A stretch of 64,000 bases of DNA from JAFDYH01 sp049840875 (GCA_049840875.1 JASGJE010000009.1:124001-188000), one strand, 5' to 3'; shown: positions 1-8,773, numbered from the stretch's first letter. The notes: generated from the sequence alone by a model not told the origin. A program made the numbers and translations.

Positions 1-281
1 GCAATTCCCCAAATCACTTTCTTATCAATATATGTTTTCGCAGCAGGCGCTATATGATATTTTGATATTTCCTCCATTACATTTTTGGTAAAACGCATAG
101 AAGGAGCTTCCAATTCGGTTGCATTCATCAATTGATGTACTTCCATCAATTCACGATACTTCTCACGCCATTCGTTGTTTTCCTGCACCAGCTTTTCAAT
201 CACAGTTCTTTCTTCCGCTGTGCTCAAACCGTCGATGTAATCCCAAAGACGGCTTTCCAGGTTTTCATTTTCAATATTCAT
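1..281 (-). CDS. anti-sigma-factor-like protein, N-terminal part, cut by window edge
   Basis: A minus-strand reading frame starts with ATG at 281 and is still open at position 1, so only the first 93 residues are visible. The N-terminus (MNIENENLESRLWDYIDGL) followed by an acidic helix around an EERTVIEKLV stretch resembles the cytoplasmic N-terminal region of Bacteroidetes anti-sigma factors, here without the zinc-binding Cys/His residues. It lies 52 nt downstream of the ECF sigma gene on the same strand, the usual place for a cognate anti-sigma factor. That role is inferred from position and general resemblance. The membrane segment expected further on lies outside the window. Confidence 0.55.
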   Translation of the reverse strand, partial: MNIENENLESRLWDYIDGLSTAEERTVIEKLVQENNEWREKYRELMEVHQLMNATELEAPSMRFTKNVMEEISKYHIAPAAKTYIDKKVIWGI

Positions 282-333
282 AGCAAACACTTTAATTGGT
301 TTGTATCAGTATAATCGATAAAGAGCATATTTC

Positions 334-918
334 TTATGAATAAATGTCTTTTACTTCTTCTGTAAATGCTGTTTCCATTTTTTCTTTTAGCCTTGTTCGT
401 GCACGATGCAATCTCACCTTCACTGTATTAGTTTCCAGCCCTAAAATTCTGCCGATCTCTTCAAGACTTTGTTCCGCTTTATAAAACAAGGTCAGTATTT
501 CTGAATCATCATGGCTCAGCATACCGATGGCTGCATTCACCATATTGATCTTCGATTTTTGTTCCACCTGGTTGGCATTAAACCCTGAATCTTTGTTTTC
601 CGCCGTTATAAACACCTTTTCGTTATCCAGCGATTGTACGTCCAGTTTCTTCTTTCTCAAAAACGTAATACATGTTGTGTTGACAATTGTGTACAACCAG
701 GTACTGAATTTCGAATCGCCACGAAAGTCTGCCAACGAACGATACGCTTTTACAAAAATATCCTGTGCTACTTCTTCGGCATCTTCACGTGTTTTGATGA
801 ACCGCAATGTGAGCGTAAAGACATAGTTCTGGTATTTATTGACCAGTTCTGCGTATGCCTGATGCTCACCCTGCAGCACCCTGCTGATGATTTCTATATC
901 TGAAGGTCCGGTTGACAT
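334..918 (-). CDS. RNA polymerase sigma factor, ECF (sigma-70 family)
   Basis: A 194-residue ECF sigma factor that would redirect RNA polymerase to a dedicated promoter set. Region 2 spans about residues 22-92 and includes the DAEEVAQDIFVKAY motif and an aromatic-rich FSTWLYTIVNT helix. Region 4 spans about 125-180 and includes SLEEIGRILGLETNTVKVRLHRAR, the helix-turn-helix that reads the -35 element. The length is normal for the group. The next gene downstream on the same strand is an anti-sigma-like protein, so the two probably form a sigma/anti-sigma operon. The signal it answers to cannot be read from the sequence. Confidence 0.92.
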   Translation of the reverse strand: MSTGPSDIEIISRVLQGEHQAYAELVNKYQNYVFTLTLRFIKTREDAEEVAQDIFVKAYRSLADFRGDSKFSTWLYTIVNTTCITFLRKKKLDVQSLDNEKVFITAENKDSGFNANQVEQKSKINMVNAAIGMLSHDDSEILTLFYKAEQSLEEIGRILGLETNTVKVRLHRARTRLKEKMETAFTEEVKDIYS

Positions 919-1230
919 TCTGAATAATAGGACTACTCATGTGCGGAGCAGGTTACAAAAGTCGTGGAAGTTTTTGAGTTCTAAAGTTTTGAACCAGTCC
1001 GGCGGTCGCGCCAACTTCAAAACTCGCTTATGTATATAATAGGTATTCAGTGTTCAAACCAAAACTTCAAAACTTTTTCCTGCTCAACTGTAACCTCGCC
1101 GAACCAGTGCGAGTCAGATAATTTGTAAACAGATTGATTAAAAGTTCTTTAAGGCTGTAACCTGGATTCCGGAGAGGTAGTCATAAAGAGCAAATACGAA
1201 CAAATTCATTAAAATATAAACCTTACAATT
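919..1230. other. divergent intergenic region with inverted A/T-rich words
   Basis: This 312-nt gap separates the divergent sigma-factor and DUF6249-like genes and should carry both promoters, but I could not place a convincing TAnnTTTG box. It contains repeated related words such as AAAGTTTTGAA near 980 and TTCAAAACTTT near 1065 that are inverted relative to each other and could form a loose hairpin. No coding frame is convincing. Confidence 0.5.
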
Positions 1231-1584
1231 ATGCCAGTCTCAGCAGCGTTATTTTTAATAGTATCTTCTCTCGGGCTTTTTGCCATGATTTTTGGCATTG
1301 TCTATATGTACAAGAAAGAGAATTTAGCTATGATTGAAAAAGGCTTAAACCCAAAAGAATATGCCAACCGCCCAGTTCCATACAAAAACTTAAAATGGGG
1401 ATTATTATTAGTTGGTGCGGGTATTGGACTTTTTTCTGCTTTTTTAATTGATACTTTACTTCTGCCATATCGTGTGCAGCCGGAAGCAGTTTATTTCTCA
1501 ATGATAGCAATCGGTGGTGGCCTTGGTTTGGTTTTCTCGTATCGTGTAGAAAAACGCGAATTGCTGGATCGCGAACCTAAATAA
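1231..1584 (+). CDS. DUF6249-like small membrane protein
   Basis: A 117-residue protein with three predicted membrane helices at about residues 5-25, 50-72 and 86-104. Between the first two is the conserved-looking stretch KKENLAMIEKGLNPKEY, typical of the DUF6249 family common in Bacteroidetes. The family has no established biochemical role; in many genomes it lies beside ECF sigma or anti-sigma genes, as here. The ATG at 1231 is preceded by an A-rich leader without a Shine-Dalgarno sequence, usual for this phylum. The next gene begins 11 nt after the stop, so the two are probably co-transcribed. Confidence 0.75.
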   Translation: MPVSAALFLIVSSLGLFAMIFGIVYMYKKENLAMIEKGLNPKEYANRPVPYKNLKWGLLLVGAGIGLFSAFLIDTLLLPYRVQPEAVYFSMIAIGGGLGLVFSYRVEKRELLDREPK

Positions 1585-1595
1585 AAAGCCGCAAC

Positions 1596-2174
1596 ATGAA
1601 AATGCTGCAATTGAAAAAACAACATTCAATGTACGGGGTGAGCTTATTGCTCGCCCCTTTTTTTCAATTTATATCCGGGTTCTTCTGGGTGGGTAAGGAA
1701 TATGGTGTAACGGGCGGAACTCTCCTGTTTTTATCTGTGCTATTTTGGATTCCCGCTTTGATCGTCTTGTTTGATTTAGTAAAAGAAAAATATCCAAACT
1801 ACGCTGCCTGGGGTTTATTAATTGCGATAATAGGTTTTATCAGCGGCGCCAACTTTGCGATGGTAGGAGTGATGTCGGAGATTTTCAACATTGATCACGA
1901 CAGTTACCTGCGTGGGTTCTCCAATTATAAATTAAGCGCAGATATCTTGTTATTTCAGAGTGGCCCTTTAGCCCCTGTAAGTCTTTTGGTTTTAGGAGTT
2001 GTTTTATGGAGAACGAGATCTGTTGCGCCCCTGATCGCTTCACTAATTATTGTCGGCGCTATTCTTTTTCCGTTAAGTCGTATTTTAAGAGTAGAATGGG
2101 TCACTCACGTTTGTGACATTTTCTTATTAATACCATTATCTGTTTTAGGAATAAATATTTTGAATAACCGGTGA
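1596..2174 (+). CDS. six-helix membrane protein of unknown function
   Basis: A 192-residue polytopic protein with about six membrane helices (roughly residues 12-34, 42-62, 70-95, 113-135, 142-160 and 168-188). The pattern loosely recalls DUF4386-type proteins, but I do not recognise it with certainty. No catalytic motif is visible. It follows the DUF6249-like gene by 11 nt and is probably in the same transcript. An alternative start at codon 3 is possible. Confidence 0.65.
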   Translation: MKMLQLKKQHSMYGVSLLLAPFFQFISGFFWVGKEYGVTGGTLLFLSVLFWIPALIVLFDLVKEKYPNYAAWGLLIAIIGFISGANFAMVGVMSEIFNIDHDSYLRGFSNYKLSADILLFQSGPLAPVSLLVLGVVLWRTRSVAPLIASLIIVGAILFPLSRILRVEWVTHVCDIFLLIPLSVLGINILNNR

Positions 2175-2240
2175 TAGAAAACAATTATAAAAGATATTTT
2201 CTTTTATTCTCTTCGCACTACATTTGCAGCAACATACTCA

Positions 2241-2361
2241 AAGGGGTGCCTTGCTATTCATCAATTGGCGAATAGCTGATAAAAAGGCTGAGATCATACC
2301 CATTGAAAGATTTATAAAAAATCTTTCAGCACCTGATCCGGGTAATGCCGGCGTAGGGACG
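2241..2361 (+). ncRNA. TPP riboswitch (THI element)
   Basis: The conserved thiamine-pyrophosphate aptamer is directly readable: GGGGTGCC at 2243-2250, GGCTGAGATCATACCC at 2286-2301, and ACCTGATCCGGGTAATGCC at 2331-2349 followed by GGCGTAGGGA. A variable stem (AAAGATT/AATCTTT) sits between the helices. It lies 48 nt upstream of the ATG of the PnuC-type transporter, so thiamine pyrophosphate is expected to lower expression of that gene and the overlapping acyl-CoA-dehydrogenase-like gene. No strong terminator follows, so control is probably at translation initiation. Confidence 0.96.
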
Positions 2362-2408
2362 AGCTATAATCGAGGTTGATACATTATTTCTTTGGGTTGT
2401 TCACAAAT

Positions 2409-3035
2409 ATGAGTGTACAACAATGGTGGCAACTGTTTATACAACAGTTAAAAGAAACTGATTTTATTCAATGGATGGCTGTCTTATTAGGGGTCGCTGA
2501 GGTTCTATTAGCAAAAGCCAATAAGATATGGCTATATCCAGCAGGCATCGCCAGCATTATTTTATCTGTCTGGGTGCTATACCAGGCCGGTTTATTTGCT
2601 GAATGCTTTTTGAATCTATATTACCTGCTGATGAGTATTTATGGTTGGTGGTATTGGGTAAAAAAGAAAGATAAGCCCCCTATAAAAATTTCCAGGAGTA
2701 ATAACCAGGAATGGATTATTGGTTTTTTAATCAGCATTGGTGGTACTTTTTTCCTGTTTTTCATCTTGAAATATTTTACACCTTCCACTGTTCCGTTTTG
2801 GGATGCCTGGGTAAGCGCCACTGCATGGGCTGGCATGTGGTTATTGGCAAAACGTAAAATCGAGAATTGGATTCTGCTAAATATCTCAAATGCATTTGCG
2901 ATTCCCTTATTGTTCAAGAAAGAACTTCCACTTTATGCATTGTTAACCATTTTTCTTTTCATCATCGCGGTGTTGGGTTATATAAAATGGAATAGAATTT
3001 TGAAAAAAGAAAAATCACTTCAACCTGCTTTATGA
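2409..3035 (+). CDS. pnuT: PnuC-family vitamin transporter, probably thiamine (PnuT)
   Basis: A 208-residue membrane protein of the PnuC family with about seven helices. The diagnostic region is YYLLMSIYGWWYW near residues 75-87; an aromatic-rich N-terminus and a KIWLYPAGI motif support the family. PnuC proteins are facilitators for nicotinamide riboside, and PnuT members carry thiamine. The substrate is assigned here from the TPP riboswitch directly upstream, not from residues. A longer frame opens at a TTG (2376), but the ATG at 2409 gives the normal family length. The stop overlaps the next gene by ATGA, which implies translational coupling. Confidence 0.88.
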   Translation: MSVQQWWQLFIQQLKETDFIQWMAVLLGVAEVLLAKANKIWLYPAGIASIILSVWVLYQAGLFAECFLNLYYLLMSIYGWWYWVKKKDKPPIKISRSNNQEWIIGFLISIGGTFFLFFILKYFTPSTVPFWDAWVSATAWAGMWLLAKRKIENWILLNISNAFAIPLLFKKELPLYALLTIFLFIIAVLGYIKWNRILKKEKSLQPAL

Positions 3036-4114
3036 AACTATCGGAGAACATGATTAACGAAATAGATGAAAAAACCCTGCGAAGCTTTGCCGCAGCTGCA
3101 GAACAAAATGGGCGGCTTTGTAATGAACAGTTGGAAATAATTTATAAAAACAACTGGTTTAATTTATTCGTGCCAAAAGAATATGGCGGGTTAGAACTAT
3201 CGTTGACCGATGGATTGAAAATAGAAGAGTCATTAGCGTATATTGAAGGAAGCCTTGGTTGGACAGTTACGCTATGCGCCGGAGCCAATTGGTTTGTTGG
3301 TTTTTTGAATAAAAAAGCTGCACTGGAAATTTTTTCGGATAAAAAAGTGTGCCTTGCCGGCAGCGGACGACCATCGGGTGTTGCTAAAATCTTGCCTGGT
3401 GGATTTGAAATAACTGGTTACTGGAAATACGCCACCGGTGCTCCTCATGCAACTGTTTTTACTGTGAACTGTGTTATGGAAAAAGATGGATTATTATTAA
3501 AGGACGAAAACGGCAAACCACAAATCGCATCATTCTGGTTTACAAAAGATGAAGTTTCCATCGATTATGACTGGAAAACAATGGGAATGAAAGCCACAGC
3601 CAGTGAAAGTTTTTCCGTGTACAAATTAATAGTTCCTGCCAACCGGATATTCCATATTCAACCTACATCCGTCGTTTTGGAAGGCGCTATTTATCGCTAT
3701 CCCTTCCTGCAATTTGCCGAGGCGACTTTAGCGATAAATATGTCCGGAATGGCAATGCATTTTTTTGACTTATGTGAATTTTTATTTTCAGAAAAATATG
3801 CTGAGGCGGGAGCAGACGCATCTTTGAAAATGAAAAATCTACTTGATAATTGTAAACAGCGATTGAATAATCTTCGTGAAATATTTTTTGAAGCGATAGA
3901 TAGGAGTTGGGCAGAATTACAGCGAACTCAATCTGTAAATGATAAAGATCTGAAACAGATTAGCGAGGTCTGTAAAGAACTCGCAAGAAGTGCGAGATTG
4001 TTGACAGAAGAACTATATCCTCATTGTGGTTTAACTGCAGCCGATCCAACAACTGAAATAAATCGTATTTGGAGAGATATTCATACTGCCAGCCAGCATA
4101 CGTTATTGGTCTAA
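3032..4114 (+). CDS. acyl-CoA-dehydrogenase-fold flavoprotein under TPP riboswitch control
   Basis: A 360-residue protein with the three-part acyl-CoA dehydrogenase fold. The N-terminal helical domain (about 1-110) includes LFVPKEYGGLEL. The middle beta domain (about 110-210) includes GGFEITGYWKYATG and the MGMKATASES stretch. The C-terminal helices end in HTASQHTLLV, as in flavin monooxygenases of the HsaA/DszC type, whose ends resemble HTVSQH. No clear acyl-CoA catalytic glutamate is visible, so a flavin-dependent oxygenase is as likely as a dehydrogenase. It overlaps the transporter by 4 nt and shares its riboswitch, which suggests a role in handling thiamine or a thiamine-derived compound; that is inference. 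Confidence 0.8.
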   Translation: MKLSENMINEIDEKTLRSFAAAAEQNGRLCNEQLEIIYKNNWFNLFVPKEYGGLELSLTDGLKIEESLAYIEGSLGWTVTLCAGANWFVGFLNKKAALEIFSDKKVCLAGSGRPSGVAKILPGGFEITGYWKYATGAPHATVFTVNCVMEKDGLLLKDENGKPQIASFWFTKDEVSIDYDWKTMGMKATASESFSVYKLIVPANRIFHIQPTSVVLEGAIYRYPFLQFAEATLAINMSGMAMHFFDLCEFLFSEKYAEAGADASLKMKNLLDNCKQRLNNLREIFFEAIDRSWAELQRTQSVNDKDLKQISEVCKELARSARLLTEELYPHCGLTAADPTTEINRIWRDIHTASQHTLLV

Positions 4115-4120
4115 ACCGGG

Positions 4121-4141
4121 ACCTGCTTACCGCAGGCAGGT
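4121..4141. repeat. small GC-rich hairpin
   Basis: A short inverted repeat (ACCTGC and GCAGGT, with an inner CCTGC/GCAGG alternative) lies just after the stop of the acyl-CoA-dehydrogenase-like gene in a convergent intergenic gap. It may help end transcription, but there is no T-run after it. Confidence 0.35.
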
Positions 4142-4294
4142 TTGCTGGATTTTAAGGATTTATGCGATAGTTATATCATTGAATTGTTGGACTCTTGTTT
4201 TTTAATGGCTGTTCTGTTAACTAAAGCAATATAACCATGCAGCAATCTAAACAATGAAAGGATATTCACCACTGGCAATTCACCGTTCACCATT

Positions 4295-5881
4295 TTACTT
4301 TCTTATCTCTTCCAGCGCTTTCTTGATTACCTCATCATCGGAATTCAGCAATTCATAAAAACCTTCATTTCTCCATCTGTACCTGGCAAGGTATGCTCTT
4401 ATGCGCCGTTCAATATCGGCTTTATCTCTTTCAGAAACCTTTTTCAGGTCGACAGAATCTTTCTTTGCAAAATTGTTCAACTGGTTCCAGGCATCGCTGC
4501 TATTGTAGGTCTTTGCAAAGTCACCGGGAGAGTTATATTGTTTGAATTCCTGCAGATGGCTGATGTAGTAATTGTAAATAAAATTATTAAAACTGCCATC
4601 GAGGTACAACCGGCTTACACTGCGTTGAATGGAATTGGTATCGATAGAAACAAAAATATCAGGCATAATTCCGCCACCGCCATACACTGTTCTTCCTGCT
4701 GGTGTTTTATATAATTTACCACCGTTAATTTTATTGGAATCGGCATATAGCATTTCCCCCGTTTCATAGCGATGCCATATTTCATCCATATACACTTTCT
4801 TGCCTTTATCATAAGGCCGTTGAATGCTGCGACCAAGCGGCGTATAATAACGTGCAATTGTCAAGCGCACTGCCGACCCATCACTCAATGAATATTGTTT
4901 TTGTACTAAACCTTTTCCAAACGTTCTTCTGCCGATAATTGTAGCACGGTCCCAATCCTGCAACGCGCCGGATAATACCTCACTTGCGCTGGCAGTTAAT
5001 TCATCTACCAAAACAACCAGCTTCCCTTTTTCAAAAAGGCCATCCCTTCTTGCTTTGAATTCTTCTCTTGGGCTATTATTTCCCTGCGTATATACAATAA
5101 GTTTTGTACCATCCAGAAACTCATCTGCCATATTCACCGCTTCACCCATAAAGCCACCGCCATTGCCACGCAAGTCAAGAATCAATTTGCCCATTCCTTG
5201 TTTTTGCAGACGTTCCAGGTTTTCCATGAAATCATGATAAGCGTTGTCTGAAAATTTATTCAGCTTGATATACCCGGTTGTTGAATCGATGATATAAGCA
5301 GCATCTATTGATGAAACGGGAATCGTACCGCGTTTTACTGAAATAACCTGTGGCTTCCCGGTTCTGAGAATGTTTAATGCAACGGTAGAACCATCTTCAC
5401 CGCGAATAAATTTCTTTACATCGTCTGTCGACATGTTTTTCCCGGCAATCAGCGAGTCATTTACTTTCACGATTTTATCGCCAACCTGCAACCCTGCTTT
5501 ATCACTCGGTCCATTGGGAATAACATACACGATATTCACCGTATCGCTGAACATGTTGAATTCAACACCGATGCCTTCGAAACGACCCATTATATCATCA
5601 TTTACTTCCTGCAGATTGGAAGGCGGTATATAAACACTATGCGGGTCAAGTTCACTTACGATATCCTGTATCGCACCTTGTTGCAACGTATCCACACCGA
5701 TTGAGTCAACATATTTCTGCTTGATGAGATCAATCGTTTCCTGCAGCGGTCCGCGTCGCTCTGTTTTAAAAAAACTACTGCCCCCGGTTTGATCTTTCAT
5801 TTTAAAACCGAAGTACATGCCGCCGATCATCACAATTGAAAACAGGAGCGGAAGCCAAACCTGTAATTTTTTATTGCCCAT
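4295..5881 (-). CDS. S41 family carboxy-terminal processing protease
   Basis: A 528-residue periplasmic protease of the CtpA/Prc family, anchored by one N-terminal hydrophobic segment (about residues 8-26). A PDZ domain covers about residues 95-180 (GIGVEFN to LNILR). The catalytic core follows, with the serine in TASASEV near residue 297 and the lysine in TFGKGLVQ near residue 322. The 25-residue spacing and the glutamine four residues after the lysine match known Ser-Lys dyad members. Such proteases trim the C-termini of envelope proteins. It is transcribed away from the kinase-murQ genes and stands alone. The C-terminal 130 residues are charged and without a recognised domain. Confidence 0.93.
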   Translation of the reverse strand: MGNKKLQVWLPLLFSIVMIGGMYFGFKMKDQTGGSSFFKTERRGPLQETIDLIKQKYVDSIGVDTLQQGAIQDIVSELDPHSVYIPPSNLQEVNDDIMGRFEGIGVEFNMFSDTVNIVYVIPNGPSDKAGLQVGDKIVKVNDSLIAGKNMSTDDVKKFIRGEDGSTVALNILRTGKPQVISVKRGTIPVSSIDAAYIIDSTTGYIKLNKFSDNAYHDFMENLERLQKQGMGKLILDLRGNGGGFMGEAVNMADEFLDGTKLIVYTQGNNSPREEFKARRDGLFEKGKLVVLVDELTASASEVLSGALQDWDRATIIGRRTFGKGLVQKQYSLSDGSAVRLTIARYYTPLGRSIQRPYDKGKKVYMDEIWHRYETGEMLYADSNKINGGKLYKTPAGRTVYGGGGIMPDIFVSIDTNSIQRSVSRLYLDGSFNNFIYNYYISHLQEFKQYNSPGDFAKTYNSSDAWNQLNNFAKKDSVDLKKVSERDKADIERRIRAYLARYRWRNEGFYELLNSDDEVIKKALEEIRK

Positions 5882-5981
5882 TGTCTGCTGTTTCTTTGTA
5901 TTTTAATTGCAAAATACCCGTTTTGGCGCAACTTTAGAAGTCGCTCATCCAAAACAACGTTTCTTTTCTTATAATTGTTTT

Positions 5982-6824
5982 ATGGCAGGAGTTAAACTGA
6001 TAGCAGACAGCGGCGCAACCAAGACAGAATGGTGCTTGTTAAACAAAGGCAGGAAGAAAAAGATCTTTACCCAGGGCATCAGCCCGTATTTTCTGAATGC
6101 AGCGCAAATACGTGATTTGATTCAAAAAGAATTAAGCCCTAAGTTAAAAGAGGTAATGATCAATGAGGTGTTTTATTATGGTACCGGCTGCATCAACCCG
6201 AAGAACGCAAATATTGTAAAGACTGCGCTCAGGTACGTGTTTCCAAAAGCAAAACTGAATGTTACTCATGATATGATGGGTGCTGCCCGCGCATTGTGCG
6301 GTCATAAAAAAGGTGTAGCCTGCATTTTGGGTACTGGCTCAAGTTCATGTTATTATAATGGTAAAACATTGGGAACCGTTCGCACAGGCCTGGGTTATGT
6401 GTTAGGCGACGAAGGTAGCGGGGCCTATCTCGGGAAAAAGGTCGTGCAGTACTATTTGTATGATACGTTTGATGAAGATTTGAAAAAACGCTTTGAGCTT
6501 ACTTTTAAAACTAATTACGCCGAGATACTGGAGAATGTATACAAAAAACCATTGCCCAACCGATACCTCGCAGGTTTTGCAATTTTTCTTGCAGAGAACC
6601 GGGGCCATTTTATGATTGAAAACATTCTTGAAGATGGGCTCAATGATTTTTATTTTACACACTTATGCAAATACAAAGAGATATGGACATCCCCTGTTCA
6701 TTTCGCCGGTAGCATTGCATACGGATTCAGAGATGTATTAAGAGAACTTTGCCATCAATATGAGTTTGAATTCGGCAGAGTATTGAAAAACCCGATGGAA
6801 GGGTTGATTGAATATCACGGTTAA
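5982..6824 (+). CDS. BadF/BadG-type amino-sugar kinase (GlcNAc or MurNAc kinase)
   Basis: A 280-residue ASKHA-fold kinase. The phosphate-1 loop is LIADSGATKTEW near the N-terminus, the second ATP loop is ACILGTGSSS near residue 109, and GYVLGDEGSGAYLGK is the typical family signature. A longer frame begins at 5907, but its first 25 residues look non-coding and the ATG at 5982 places the phosphate loop where the family has it. The nearby murQ suggests that the enzyme phosphorylates N-acetylmuramic acid and/or N-acetylglucosamine released from peptidoglycan, like MurK. Substrate choice is inferred from context only. Confidence 0.85.
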   Translation: MAGVKLIADSGATKTEWCLLNKGRKKKIFTQGISPYFLNAAQIRDLIQKELSPKLKEVMINEVFYYGTGCINPKNANIVKTALRYVFPKAKLNVTHDMMGAARALCGHKKGVACILGTGSSSCYYNGKTLGTVRTGLGYVLGDEGSGAYLGKKVVQYYLYDTFDEDLKKRFELTFKTNYAEILENVYKKPLPNRYLAGFAIFLAENRGHFMIENILEDGLNDFYFTHLCKYKEIWTSPVHFAGSIAYGFRDVLRELCHQYEFEFGRVLKNPMEGLIEYHG

Positions 6825-6874
6825 ATAGACTTTAAGGCATAAAAATGACGATTGACTATTGACAAAATCGGATT

Positions 6875-7237
6875 ATGCCTTTTAAATTTGAAAGACTTGA
6901 CATTTGGAAGCTTGCAGTTAGCTTTGCTGATGACGTTCATTTATTGACGCGAAAATTCCCTAAAGAAGAAATGTTTTCACTTACTTCACAATTTAAAAGA
7001 GCAGCGGATTCTATTTCATTAAATATTGCTGAAGGATCTATAGGACAGTCTAATGCCGAGCAACGGAAATTTATTGGCTATGCAATCCGCTCGTTAGCTG
7101 AATGTGTAACCTGCATTTATCTTTCAGAAAAACGAGAATATATTACTCATGAAGAGTTTATTATGTTATATAAACGATCTGAAGAACTTTTTGCAAAAAT
7201 GAATAAGTTCAGAAATAACTTGGACGACGGACAATAG
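6875..7237 (+). CDS. four-helix-bundle protein (23S rRNA-IVP/Avd-like family)
   Basis: A 120-residue helical protein with the hallmarks of the TIGR02436 family: a start like FERLDIWKLAVSFADDVH, then FKRAADSISLNIAEGS near residues 45-60, and an AECVTCIYLSEKREYI helix. Relatives are encoded in intervening sequences of 23S rRNA genes or act as Avd accessory proteins of diversity-generating retroelements. Most copies, like this one, are stand-alone genes without known function. It sits between the amino-sugar kinase and murQ, flanked by A/T-rich stuttering intergenic words, and looks like an insertion into that operon. No reverse transcriptase is nearby. Confidence 0.85.
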   Translation: MPFKFERLDIWKLAVSFADDVHLLTRKFPKEEMFSLTSQFKRAADSISLNIAEGSIGQSNAEQRKFIGYAIRSLAECVTCIYLSEKREYITHEEFIMLYKRSEELFAKMNKFRNNLDDGQ

Positions 7238-7290
7238 GGGAGTAATTGTCAATGGTCAATTGTCAAATGAAGAGTTACAAAATTAAATGT

Positions 7291-8118
7291 ATGAAGGAAA
7301 TGGGCGGATTTATACGAACAACAGAGCAGGAGTCGAAGTACAATGATTTGGATAAAATGAGCATTGCCGAGATACTGACCGATATCAATAGTGAAGATAA
7401 AATAGTACCCGCCGCAGTTGAAAAAGCAATACCACAGATTGAAGCCCTTGTACAAACAATAACGGATAAAATGCTGATGGGCGGACGGCTGTTTTATATT
7501 GGTGCAGGAACCAGCGGCAGATTAGGAATCGTAGACGCCAGTGAATGTCCGCCAACATACGGCGTACCTTATGGCTTAGTAATCGGAGTCATTGCAGGAG
7601 GAGAAAAAGCAATTACTAATGCTGTCGAATTTGCGGAAGATGATCGTGAACAGGGATGGAAGGATTTGCAGGCATTCAATGTTTCTGATAAAGATGTAGT
7701 AATCGGAATAGCTGCCAGCGGCACCACGCCCTATGTAATCGGTGCATTGGAAAATTGCAGGGAACAAGGAATAACTACAGGCAGCATTTCCTGTAATGAA
7801 AATTCACCTGTTAGTATGGCGGCTGATTTTCCTATCGAGGTAGTGGTGGGTCCGGAATTTGTAACGGGCAGCACAAGAATGAAAAGCGGAACAGCGCAAA
7901 AACTGGTGTTGAATATGATTTCAACAACGGTAATGATTCAGTTGGGCAGGGTAGAGGGAAATAAAATGGTGAATATGCAACTGACCAATGAAAAATTGGT
8001 CGACCGTGGCACGAAGATGTTAATGAGCAAAGCAGGAATTATTGATTATGAACAAGCAAAAACACTTTTGTTAAAATACGGAACTGTGAAAAAAGCTATT
8101 GAAAGTTATAAGTTATAA
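7291..8118 (+). CDS. murQ: N-acetylmuramic acid 6-phosphate etherase
   Basis: A cytoplasmic SIS-domain lyase that removes the D-lactyl ether from MurNAc-6-phosphate to give GlcNAc-6-phosphate in peptidoglycan recycling. Family signatures include a TTEQES start, IGAGTSGRLGIVDASECPPTYG in the first half, IAASGTTPYVIGALE, and TGSTRMKSGTAQKLVLNM. The frame is open from a TTG at 7246, but the first 15 codons come from an intergenic inverted word (AATTGTCAATGG...), so I chose the ATG at 7291, giving 275 residues. With the kinase at 5982 it would form a two-step MurNAc salvage route. Confidence 0.93.
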   Translation: MKEMGGFIRTTEQESKYNDLDKMSIAEILTDINSEDKIVPAAVEKAIPQIEALVQTITDKMLMGGRLFYIGAGTSGRLGIVDASECPPTYGVPYGLVIGVIAGGEKAITNAVEFAEDDREQGWKDLQAFNVSDKDVVIGIAASGTTPYVIGALENCREQGITTGSISCNENSPVSMAADFPIEVVVGPEFVTGSTRMKSGTAQKLVLNMISTTVMIQLGRVEGNKMVNMQLTNEKLVDRGTKMLMSKAGIIDYEQAKTLLLKYGTVKKAIESYKL

Positions 8119-8209
8119 GTTGTACGTTTTACGTTATAAGAGTCTCGCAGTACCCTTGCCACGTATAATGTTTTACTTATTACGTATAACTTAAGACGTA
8201 AAACTATTT

Positions 8210-8773
8210 ATGCACGATATAGAACCTTTTTATAATTGGCGGCATATCTATACAAGTGAAGAAGATGAACGATCTCCTTTCTTTGGCCGTGAGTATTCTG
8301 AGTTTGAATTTACCCAGACCATTTATAATTATTATATTCATCCGCAATGGGATGACTTTGGCAGCCGCACATTATACCTTAAAGTGTTGATGGCGGATTA
8401 TGCTGAAAAGTATGCAGTGATTGAAATGATAGGTGAGTGGAATGATGCGATAGAAAATGATATAATGACCCTGAAGCGGGATGTAATTGAAAAGTTTGAG
8501 TATGAAGGCATCCATAAATTTATTCTCATTGCAGAAAACGTGTTGAATTTTCATAGTAGTGATAAGGAATACTATGAAGAATGGTATGAAGAAGTAAGTG
8601 AAGAAAACGGATGGATTGTTATTCTTAATATGCCGGAAGCCACGCAATATGATTTTAAGAAAGCAAAACTGAACAGGTTCATTGAACTATATGACCTGCC
8701 TAACTGGAGAACCTATAAACCTTTCCATCTTTTTAAGAAGATCGATAATGAGCTCATGGCAAGACTGACTTGA
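8210..8773 (+). CDS. conserved protein of unknown function
   Basis: A 187-residue soluble acidic protein with no signal peptide or membrane segment. It is rich in aromatic and acidic residues (IEPFYNWRHIY at the start, YYEEWYEEVSEENGW in the middle) and ends in a basic-aromatic stretch WRTYKPFHLFKK. I recognise no domain; it resembles uncharacterised proteins found mainly in Bacteroidetes. It lies between murQ and the sdh operon, with its own A/T-rich upstream region. The ATG at 8210 is the only good start. Confidence 0.7.
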   Translation: MHDIEPFYNWRHIYTSEEDERSPFFGREYSEFEFTQTIYNYYIHPQWDDFGSRTLYLKVLMADYAEKYAVIEMIGEWNDAIENDIMTLKRDVIEKFEYEGIHKFILIAENVLNFHSSDKEYYEEWYEEVSEENGWIVILNMPEATQYDFKKAKLNRFIELYDLPNWRTYKPFHLFKKIDNELMARLT

